The position numbers and the translations under genes were made by a program. Below, one piece after another: positions 1 to 5,470 of a stretch of DNA of 5,884 nt (positions within the stretch are counted from its first letter, which is position 1; each line of letters opens with the position of its first letter). The notes under the pieces are model-generated. The model was not told the origin of the DNA. It searched no databases and worked only from the letters and a program-made list of their open reading frames with translations. The DNA is from Desulfobacterales bacterium (GTDB taxonomy: Bacteria > Desulfobacterota > Desulfobacteria > Desulfobacterales > JAFDCJ01): NCBI GenBank assembly GCA_029932495.1, contig JAOZPY010000189.1, positions 1 to 5,884 of the forward strand, in the 5' to 3' direction.

Positions 1-859
1 CTAAAATAATCATCAACATAATCATGCCCAGGGCCGAGGCATACCCGTAATTAAGTGCCAGAAAGGCCTGGTTGTAAATCATCAGATTCAGCGTTTCCGC
101 CGCCCGGTTGGGTCCGCCGCCCGAGGAAAGCACATAGATTTTATCGAAAACCTTCAGGCTGTGAACCAGCCGCAAAATAAACACCAAAAAGATGTAAGGT
201 TGCATCAGGGGCAGGGTAATCTTGAAAAACACCTGGCTCCGGGAGGCGCCATCCATGATTGCGGCTTCAAACGGATCCCTGGGCAAACTTTTGAGCCCGG
301 CCAGCAGAATCAGCATGGTCATCGGCGTCCAGTGCCAGATTTCAACCATAATAATGGAGGGCATAACGGTTGCGCTGTCAGCCACCCACGTCGAGGGACC
401 CAAACCCACCAGCGAAAGATAGTAGTTGAGATGTCCCATCATCGGATTCATGAGCATGGACCAGACCAGACTCATGGCCACCGGGGTGGCAATAATCGGC
501 AACAGCATCAGGGTGCGAAAAACAGACTCGCCTTTGAATTGCCTGTTGAACAGAAGGGCCAAAGCAAAGCCCAGGATAAATTGCCCGGCAACGGAAGCAA
601 ACGCAAAATAACAGGTCAGCCAGATGGATTTCCAGAAGTGCGGGTCTTCGGTGAAAGCGTATATATACTGGGCAAAACCCACGAAGGTCGGCGGCTGCTG
701 GATAGTCAGCATCCAGTGATGGAAACTCAACCATATGAGCCGCCCAAAGGGGTAGATAAAAAGTCCCCCTGCGATGATGAATGCCGGCAGGGGGAAAAGC
801 CAGCGAATATGACGGTCGATTGTGTCCAGCACAACTTCGCTGATGGAATTGCGGGCCAT
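1..859 (-). CDS. ABC transporter permease, MalF/UgpA type (3' end off window)
   Basis: Inner-membrane permease subunit of a binding-protein-dependent ABC importer of the carbohydrate-uptake type (MalF/UgpA family, BPD_transp_1 fold). 286 codons are visible with no stop, and the gene leaves the left edge; the family is usually about 290-310 residues, so only a short C-terminal tail should be missing. Hydrophobic segments lie near residues 20-46, 76-104, 114-137, 163-189, 221-235 and 267-286. The cytoplasmic EAA loop that docks on the ATPase is intact: E198-A-A, D203-G-A, then a LP pair at 216-217. The family-typical IYVLSSGGGPN stretch follows at about 241-251. ATG at 859 is chosen because GGAG lies 6 bases upstream. 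It starts 43 bases after the binding-protein gene, so the two are surely co-transcribed. The partner permease and ATPase are not in the window. Family assignment is firm; the substrate is unknown. Confidence 0.93.
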   Translation of the reverse strand, partial: MARNSISEVVLDTIDRHIRWLFPLPAFIIAGGLFIYPFGRLIWLSFHHWMLTIQQPPTFVGFAQYIYAFTEDPHFWKSIWLTCYFAFASVAGQFILGFALALLFNRQFKGESVFRTLMLLPIIATPVAMSLVWSMLMNPMMGHLNYYLSLVGLGPSTWVADSATVMPSIIMVEIWHWTPMTMLILLAGLKSLPRDPFEAAIMDGASRSQVFFKITLPLMQPYIFLVFILRLVHSLKVFDKIYVLSSGGGPNRAAETLNLMIYNQAFLALNYGYASALGMIMLMIIL

Positions 860-865
860 CCGTTT

Positions 866-871
866 CTCCAA
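866..871 (-). promoter_or_regulatory. Shine-Dalgarno of the permease gene
   Basis: The minus strand reads TTGGAG here, 6 bases before the ATG at 859. It sits in the short gap after the binding-protein stop and sets the permease start. Confidence 0.7.
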
Positions 872-902
872 AAATAGATTTTCGCAAGCAGCCCCGGTTT
901 TC

Positions 903-2228
903 CTATTCTGTGCGCTTCATAATCTCTTTTACCTGTTTGACCGCCCCGTCGGCCGCCTGCTGCACATTGCCGCCTTCATAGGCCGTGTAAATCACATGTT
1001 CGATGACGGATCGGGCTTCCGCAAAACCGGCAATCGGGATCTCAAAACCGACAATGCCGTTATTAATGGCATCCATCTGGATTTTCGAAAGCTGCGGCAG
1101 CTTGTCGGAAGCCTTGAATTTCGGATTTTCCCAGCATGACCGGCGGGTCATGGGCAAACCGAACATCTGAAACTGGAGCATTCTTTTCTTGGCAGCCATA
1201 AACTGCGTATAAAGCCAGGCCGCTTCTTTTTTCTGGGAAAGCGCACTTATGAATTGCACATTGCAGGGCAGCATGGCTTTGGGGATGCCCCCTTTGGCGG
1301 CCGGAAAAGGCGCATAGCCCAGCTTGCCGGCGACCCTGGAACGCTTGGGATTTTCCAGCACCAGCTTGGCAAAAATTGAAATTTCGACGGTCATGGCCGC
1401 CTTTCCCTGGGCCATGGCTCCCACCACTTCTTTCCAGCCAAGGGCTGCCGCACCGGGAGGGCCGTATTGCTTGGCCAGATGGCCATAAAATTTAAAGGCT
1501 TCCACTGCCCGGGGGGAGTTAAAAACCGGTTTGCGGTTTTTGTCCAGATAGGTTGCGCCGTTGTTATAGAGAAAATTGGCAAAGGGCGCCGTATTTTCAT
1601 TGTTCATCCGTGCAATCCAGCCATAGACATCTGTTTTACCGTCGCCGTTGGTGTCCAGGGTCAATTTTTTAGCCGCCTGCTCCAGCTCTTTCCAGTTGGT
1701 CGGCACCTTGACGCCGTATTTGTCAAAAAGATCTTTGCGATAGATAAGAACCTGGGGATTGACACTGTTGCTCAGACCGATGATCCGGCCATTGATAATC
1801 GCCTGGGTCCGGGGAAAGAAATCCTGATAGTCAAAATCCGAATTGGTCAACGCCTTATTGCGGATGTATCCGTCAAGTGACTGCAGCCAACCAGCTTTTT
1901 CATATTGAAACGCCATCTTCATCATCCCCCCGAAGACATCCAGATCCTTGTTGCCGGCACCCAGTTCCATCAGGACCTTTTTGCGCTGCTGCATGGAAGG
2001 ATAGGCTTCATGCTGAACCTTGATGCCGGTGGCGGCTTCAAACTCGGCAATATGCTTCAGGGTTAACTTGGTAAAAGCGCTTTTGCCCGACAAAACACGG
2101 AGGGTGGTCCCCTCATACTTGCGCCAGTTGAAATCGGCCGCCAGTACAGAACCCGCCCCAAAGCACAGAACGCTCAACAAAATGGCGATTATCCACGCGC
2201 TTTTTTTTAATTGTTTCTCCAGCTTCAT
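903..2228 (-). CDS. ABC transporter extracellular solute-binding protein (family 1)
   Basis: Periplasmic receptor of the ABC importer, which captures the substrate and delivers it to the membrane permeases. 441 residues, the usual size for the carbohydrate-type SBP_bac_1/SBP_bac_8 superfamily. The N-terminus is a clear Sec signal: basic residues 2-9, a hydrophobic core at about 11-29, and a probable signal peptidase I site after VLA (residues 28-30). The only nearby Cys, C22, is not in a proper lipobox. The mature protein has typical landmarks: FEAATGIKV near 63-71, a DVFGG segment near 97-101, and a YRKDLFDKYGVKVPTNWKE hinge-region segment at about 163-181. An EF-hand-like loop at D192-D200 (DTNGDGKTD) is a likely calcium site of the kind seen in several sugar-type binding proteins. 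A TTG two codons upstream (2234) is in frame, but ATG at 2228 is preferred because AGGAGG sits 6 bases before it. The fold is certain. The ligand is not; the linked CoA ligase genes hint at an organic acid, but this is inference. Confidence 0.93.
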   Translation of the reverse strand: MKLEKQLKKSAWIIAILLSVLCFGAGSVLAADFNWRKYEGTTLRVLSGKSAFTKLTLKHIAEFEAATGIKVQHEAYPSMQQRKKVLMELGAGNKDLDVFGGMMKMAFQYEKAGWLQSLDGYIRNKALTNSDFDYQDFFPRTQAIINGRIIGLSNSVNPQVLIYRKDLFDKYGVKVPTNWKELEQAAKKLTLDTNGDGKTDVYGWIARMNNENTAPFANFLYNNGATYLDKNRKPVFNSPRAVEAFKFYGHLAKQYGPPGAAALGWKEVVGAMAQGKAAMTVEISIFAKLVLENPKRSRVAGKLGYAPFPAAKGGIPKAMLPCNVQFISALSQKKEAAWLYTQFMAAKKRMLQFQMFGLPMTRRSCWENPKFKASDKLPQLSKIQMDAINNGIVGFEIPIAGFAEARSVIEHVIYTAYEGGNVQQAADGAVKQVKEIMKRTE

Positions 2229-2234
2229 GTGCAA

Positions 2235-2242
2235 CCTCCTTT
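2235..2242 (-). promoter_or_regulatory. Strong Shine-Dalgarno of the solute-binding protein gene
   Basis: The minus strand reads AAAGGAGG, with the AGGAGG core 6 bases before ATG 2228. It would lie directly on an upstream TTG codon's doorstep (2234), so it selects the ATG. It begins right after the inner end of the inverted repeat described at 2243-2369, so folding of that repeat could affect its accessibility. Confidence 0.8.
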
Positions 2243-2369
2243 GATCAGTTGTTGAAAAATATGTTGTTTCTCAAAAAGCGGCGGTCGCTCCGCGCAATAT
2301 GCATGTTGACTTCGCTATAAGGTGGCAGGTTACCTTGACTTTTGAGAAATATTTTAACCAGCGCTGATC
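2243..2369. repeat. Imperfect long inverted repeat filling the gap between ligase and transporter genes
   Basis: The left arm 2243-2276 and right arm 2340-2369 are inverted copies. Both share GATCAG at the outer end, an AAAATA tract in the middle, and a perfect 10-base TTTCTCAAAA (2267-2276 against 2340-2349) at the inner end. The left arm has 4 extra bases (GTTG) and the stretch after GATCAG differs. The 63-base interior contains two small hairpins of its own: GCGG/CCGC at 2281-2293 and AAGGT/ACCTT at about 2319-2336. The unit begins 4 bases after the alpha-subunit stop and ends at the Shine-Dalgarno of the binding-protein gene, so it is essentially the whole intergenic region. It could be an mRNA fold that uncouples expression of the two halves of the operon, a small MITE-like insertion (no target duplication seen), or chance in AT-rich DNA. 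Confidence 0.5.
2273..2293 (-). terminator. Weak terminator- or attenuator-like hairpin
   Basis: On the minus strand a 4-bp GC stem (GCGG, loop AGCGA, CCGC; 2293-2281) is followed by CGC and a run of five T (2277-2273). The stem is short for a true intrinsic terminator, so partial termination or attenuation between the ligase and binding-protein genes is the most that can be proposed. The T run is also part of the longer inverted repeat and could pair with its far arm instead. Confidence 0.22.
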
Positions 2370-2373
2370 GTTT

Positions 2374-3276
2374 TCATTTCAGTTCATCTCTGGCAACCAG
2401 GGGGGCAAGCAGTTCGGGAATATCGGACATTCGCTCGGCGACCCGGACCCCGGCCTCTGCCAAAATCTTTTTTTTGGCAGAGGGCCTGCCCCTGTCCTGT
2501 TCGATAATCGCCCCGGCATGTCCAAATGGCATCCCCTGGGGCATATTCTCCATAAACATGCCGGCCACAAAAGCGACCACCGGCTTGGAGAATCCCCCGC
2601 TGCGGATAAAATTGGCAGCCTCTTCTTCCATCCGGCCACCTGGCTCGCAGTACATCACCACCGCCCGGGTGTCCGGATCCTGCTCGAAAAGCTCCAAACC
2701 TTCCCGAAAGGTGGTGCCGACCATCAAATCACCGCCAATGGAAACGCAGGTGCTTTGCCCGATCCCGGCGCGGGTGAGCAGATTCGGAATCTCATGGTTC
2801 ATGCCGCCGGAGCGGGAAAGAATTCCCACCGGTCCCGGCATGAAATATTGGGGGGCATTGCCCAGAATACCCATTTTGGATTTCGCAGGGCTGATGATAC
2901 CGTTTGAATTGGGGCCGATCAAGCGCACGCCTCGGGATTGGGCAATGTAAAAAGCCTCGGAAAAATCACGGAATGGAATTTTTTCGGTGATGATCAAAAC
3001 CAGTTTAATTCCGGCGTATACGGCTTCCAGAACAGCATCTTTGGCCCCTTGAGCCGGCACGTAAATCACCGAGGCATCTGCCCCGCATTCTGTCACGGCT
3101 TCAGCCACGGTATTATAAACGGGCAAGCCGAGCACGCTCTGGCCCCTGCGCCCCGGCACCACCCCGGCCACCACCTCGGTGCCATAGGCCAGACTGCCTT
3201 TGGTGTCAAACTGAGCCTGGTGGCCGCTCAGCCCCTGGATAACAACACGCGTGTTTTCGTCGATCAGGATGCTCAC
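2374..3276 (-). CDS. Succinyl-CoA synthetase alpha-like (SucD-type) CoA ligase subunit
   Basis: Alpha subunit of an NDP-forming acid-CoA ligase: it binds CoA and carries the histidine that is phosphorylated during the ATP- or GTP-driven joining of a carboxylic acid to CoA; cytoplasmic. 300 residues, close to the roughly 290 of E. coli SucD, and alignable end to end from memory. The N-terminal CoA-binding Rossmann domain opens MSILIDENTRVVIQG and includes the AYGTEVVAGVVPG segment (30-42). The catalytic His is H253 in the FGHAGAII motif, and the helper Glu is kept (E211 in CEPGG). Unusual swaps occur where SucD has GPNCPG (here GPNSNG, 121-126) and SRSGTLTYE (here SRSGGMNHE, 154-162); these line the CoA and carboxylate region and suggest a substrate other than, or besides, succinate. 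The start is GTG, overlapping the beta-gene stop as GTGA, with AAAGGAGG 10 bases upstream. Alternatives are a malate-, citrate- or other acid-CoA ligase. Confidence 0.92.
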   Translation of the reverse strand: MSILIDENTRVVIQGLSGHQAQFDTKGSLAYGTEVVAGVVPGRRGQSVLGLPVYNTVAEAVTECGADASVIYVPAQGAKDAVLEAVYAGIKLVLIITEKIPFRDFSEAFYIAQSRGVRLIGPNSNGIISPAKSKMGILGNAPQYFMPGPVGILSRSGGMNHEIPNLLTRAGIGQSTCVSIGGDLMVGTTFREGLELFEQDPDTRAVVMYCEPGGRMEEEAANFIRSGGFSKPVVAFVAGMFMENMPQGMPFGHAGAIIEQDRGRPSAKKKILAEAGVRVAERMSDIPELLAPLVARDELK

Positions 3277-4508
3277 TTGCCCGTCCCCTCCTTTATGTGC
3301 CCGGCTTTGACCAGTTCAACTATTTTTTCCGCCGCTTCCTCTATGCTTACTTCAGAGCCGAAATAGTGTAATCCGGGGATGGCTTCAAAAGCCTTTCTTG
3401 CGTTTTCTTCACCGATTCCCGCCCAGCGCGCGACCGTTGGAATTTTCAATGGATCAATTGCCAGCATTTTCAGGGTCTGGGCAACCCCTTCCCCGATCCC
3501 TGATATATCCGAAGCACCGATGATATTGGCCCCCGTGATAAAGGCTTTAATGCCGGGCTTGGTCAAAGTCGCCTGCAACAGGGCCACCATTTTGTCCTTA
3601 CTGCCCTTGCCGGGGCCGACATCGCTGTAGTTGGCCGGCCGGCCGCCGCAGCGAATGATGGCGTCCATGGCGATCAGGCTGGCCCCGCCCCCAACGATGT
3701 TAAAGGCGATATCCCCGTCTGCAAATTCGGTGTAACGCACCGCGCCGCTTCCCGGGGCGGCCAGGTCGGCCTCGACAACCATTTTCTCCCGTTCGGTCAG
3801 GTTGGACAGGCTGCGCTCGGCACCATACTGGGCGATCCCGGCCAGCTCGGGATGCCGAAAAAGTGCCTCATCATCCACATTGAGCAAGGTTCCGACTGCA
3901 CAGACTTCTCCCGTCTCGGTGATGGCCAGGGGGTTGATCTCCAGCAGTCTGGCATCCAGACTGTAAAAAAGGGCGTATATCGAGACCAGAACGGGGGCAA
4001 CTTTGGCCGTTTCGCTTTTGTCGAGTCCGGCTTCAAAGCAGATACTGCGCGCCTGGAAGGCATGAAAGCCCTCAACGATGTTGATTTCGCGACGAAACAG
4101 CCGCTGTGGGTGTCGCCGGACCAGCTGTTCAATCTCCATGCCCCCCCGGGTGGAAAAAAGAATCACCGGCGTTCGGGACAAATTGTCGTATGTGATTGAA
4201 ACGAAAAGCTCCTTTTGGATGGCGCACCGATTTTCAACGAGCAGTCTGTCAATCCGACAGCCGGCTTTTTCGGTGCCCAGCATTTCGCTGGCAATGCTTC
4301 TGGCCGTATCAATATCCGGTGCCGGCCGGACCAGGCCGGCCTTGCCTTTTTTGCCCATGGGGACTAGAGCTTTGATCATCCAGGGCAGCGGCACCGAGGC
4401 GGCCACGGCGTCGAGTGCTTGCAGCGAGTCAATCGCTTCAGCCGCCGGTACGAGGATCCCATTTTTGCCCAGCAGTTGTTTGGTATGATGTTCCAGAATC
4501 TTGGCCAC
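3273..4508 (-). CDS. Succinyl-CoA synthetase beta-like (SucC-type, ATP-grasp) CoA ligase subunit, divergent
   Basis: Partner of the alpha subunit just downstream; this subunit normally binds the nucleotide and the acid. 411 residues, against about 388 for E. coli SucC. An N-terminal ATP-grasp domain (about 1-240) begins EHHTKQLLGKNGILVP and keeps GKKGKAG (52-58), KELF (99-102), GGMEIE (122-127) and EINPL (190-194). The C-terminal ligase domain (about 250-405) keeps PANYSDVG (291-298). Departures are marked. After EINPL the family has LD(A/G)K, but here the aligned residues are V205, G206, T207 and L208, so the Asp that with Asn (here N192) binds Mg-nucleotide in E. coli SucC is gone. The NIFGGI loop is replaced by GANIIGASDI (about 326-335). 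GTG at 4508 is chosen as start: AAGGAG lies 5 bases upstream and the family N-terminus begins here; an in-frame TTG at 4547 would add 13 unrelated residues. Either specificity or nucleotide use has changed, or this subunit is degenerate. Confidence 0.88.
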   Translation of the reverse strand: MAKILEHHTKQLLGKNGILVPAAEAIDSLQALDAVAASVPLPWMIKALVPMGKKGKAGLVRPAPDIDTARSIASEMLGTEKAGCRIDRLLVENRCAIQKELFVSITYDNLSRTPVILFSTRGGMEIEQLVRRHPQRLFRREINIVEGFHAFQARSICFEAGLDKSETAKVAPVLVSIYALFYSLDARLLEINPLAITETGEVCAVGTLLNVDDEALFRHPELAGIAQYGAERSLSNLTEREKMVVEADLAAPGSGAVRYTEFADGDIAFNIVGGGASLIAMDAIIRCGGRPANYSDVGPGKGSKDKMVALLQATLTKPGIKAFITGANIIGASDISGIGEGVAQTLKMLAIDPLKIPTVARWAGIGEENARKAFEAIPGLHYFGSEVSIEEAAEKIVELVKAGHIKEGTGK

Positions 4509-4513
4509 GCAAT

Positions 4514-4519
4514 CTCCTT
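4514..4519 (-). promoter_or_regulatory. Shine-Dalgarno deciding the GTG start of the beta-like subunit
   Basis: The minus strand reads AAGGAG, 5 bases before GTG 4508. This, with the family N-terminus, argues against the longer in-frame TTG start at 4547. Confidence 0.75.
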
Positions 4520-4605
4520 GTCCGAACGGTATTGTGGTGAATCCCAATAAACTTTGATGAGCTCAATTTTGTTTGACACTTCACCGGGATTATGTCAAGT
4601 AAATA

Positions 4606-4611
4606 TATAAT
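4606..4611 (+). promoter_or_regulatory. Candidate -10 box of the GntR regulator gene
   Basis: A perfect TATAAT. No -35 match sits 16-18 bases upstream; TTGACA at 4573-4578 is 27 bases away, too far for a standard sigma-70 promoter. If used, transcription would begin near 4618, downstream of the ATG at 4614, which favours the later translation start at 4647. Confidence 0.35.
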
Positions 4612-4646
4612 ATATGACGTCAAATAGTCATAATTTAGGTATGAAT

Positions 4647-5405
4647 ATGAAATTCAAAGAAGGCAACGTTCCGCTGTATTTTCAATTTTTCCTGATGATC
4701 AAAAACAATATCATGCTTGGCGAAATCCAGCCCGGGGCCCGAATACCGAATATCGAACAGCTGCATGCCCGCTACGGCGTCTCCCACGCCACGGTACGAA
4801 GGGCGCTGGCATTGCTTGAAAAGGAGGGGTTAATCGTTAAAAAGCGCGGGACAGGAATAATCGTGCGAGATGAAGTCGATCTGCCCATCTGGAATCCGAC
4901 ATCATTGCGCGATTTGAGCAAGAGCGCCCTGAAGGATGTTCAGGCCCGGCCCCTGTTCTGTGGTTGGATCGATCCACCGCGCCGGGTGGCCGGCTATTAT
5001 GGGCAGCAAGCCAACAGCTACCGCAAGGGATTGATTTTCAAAGTCCAGCGCCTTTGGGCCTCCCGTGAAGTTCCGAGACATAAACGGGTTTCAACTGCCT
5101 GGTATCCTGCCAGTGTTGTTTCACAGGTTGGTGAAAAAAAGCTGCGCAAAACCACTTTGTTGCAAACAGAAATCAAACGGGGCCGTTACCGGTCCGTACG
5201 GATTCACCAAACCCTGCGGCCCTGGATCTGTGATGCCGAAACCGCTGGGTTGCTGGAAATTCCAGACGGCACACCCGTCTTTCATCGCACGTGGGTCTTT
5301 TACAATTCCCGACAGGAGGTTTTCGTCATATCGGAAAACATCACCACTGCGAACAGCCTCGTCCGGATGATTGAAACGAAATTTCCCGCCGAAATTTCGA
5401 ACTAA
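4647..5405 (+). CDS. GntR-family transcriptional regulator, HutC subfamily (UTRA domain)
   Basis: Cytoplasmic DNA-binding regulator that responds to a small ligand. 252 residues from the chosen start. Residues about 8-74 form the GntR winged helix: PLYFQF at 9-14, GEIQPGARIPNIEQL at 25-39, recognition helix VSHATVRRALALLEKEG at 45-61, and wing KKRGTGIIV at 65-73. Residues about 100-245 resemble a UTRA effector domain, including a basic patch around 178-185, then AETAGLLEIPDGTPVF (197-212) and a TWVFYNSRQEVFVISE strand pair (215-230). ATG 4647 is preferred because AGG(T) lies 7 bases upstream and MKFKEGNVPLY is a typical family start. ATG 4614 and 4641 are also in frame but have no usable ribosome site, and 4614 would precede the likely transcript start. 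Divergent from the CoA-ligase/ABC cluster, so most likely its repressor. The effector is unknown; it may be the imported acid or its CoA ester. Confidence 0.9.
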   Translation: MKFKEGNVPLYFQFFLMIKNNIMLGEIQPGARIPNIEQLHARYGVSHATVRRALALLEKEGLIVKKRGTGIIVRDEVDLPIWNPTSLRDLSKSALKDVQARPLFCGWIDPPRRVAGYYGQQANSYRKGLIFKVQRLWASREVPRHKRVSTAWYPASVVSQVGEKKLRKTTLLQTEIKRGRYRSVRIHQTLRPWICDAETAGLLEIPDGTPVFHRTWVFYNSRQEVFVISENITTANSLVRMIETKFPAEISN

Positions 5406-5470
5406 TCCAAATTGCCCTCACCAGGCGCTGCGTCAAATCTGCCCGGGGAGTTGGACCGTTATCTTAAGGG

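Larger units (their letters stand above)
4509..4646. promoter_or_regulatory. Divergent control region between the regulator and the ligase/transporter cluster
   Basis: This 138-base, AT-rich stretch separates two divergent starts and must hold both promoters. TTGACA at 4573-4578 and its inverse TGTCAA at 4593-4598 form a 6-bp inverted repeat with a 14-base spacer. A further CGTCAA lies at 4618-4623, overlapping the perfect 8-base palindrome TGACGTCA (4615-4622). These are the best visible candidates for binding sites of the adjacent GntR regulator. On the minus strand the TTGACA at 4598-4593 could serve as a -35 box for the cluster, but no good -10 lies 16-18 bases beyond it. Autoregulation plus control of the cluster is inferred from the layout. 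Confidence 0.45.

Noticed and set aside
161..877. A 238-codon open frame on the plus strand opposite the permease
   Set aside because: The product is rich in His, Gln, Gly and Pro with no recognisable domain, while the opposite strand encodes a clear permease with membrane segments and an EAA loop. It is an antisense shadow.
378..887. A 169-codon minus-strand open frame with an ATG start
   Set aside because: It is the +1-shifted reading of the permease gene; only the other frame shows the permease family features.
2461..2475. Run of eight A in the coding strand of the alpha-like gene, containing the slippery heptamer A AAA AAG
   Set aside because: It encodes KKK in a region that aligns in frame with SucD on both sides. 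The -1 frame gives only a short tail and no stimulatory structure is evident. Probably chance, at most low-level slippage.
4573..4611. TTGACA plus TATAAT as a consensus sigma-70 promoter for the regulator
   Set aside because: The spacer is 27 bases, far beyond the usable 16-18, so the two boxes cannot form one promoter. TTGACA is better read as part of an operator-like repeat.
5406..5470. Possible terminator between the convergent regulator and SpmB-type genes
   Set aside because: Only short pairings (TCCAA/TTGGA with a long loop, and the CCCGGG palindrome) with no T run. Not enough to call a terminator.
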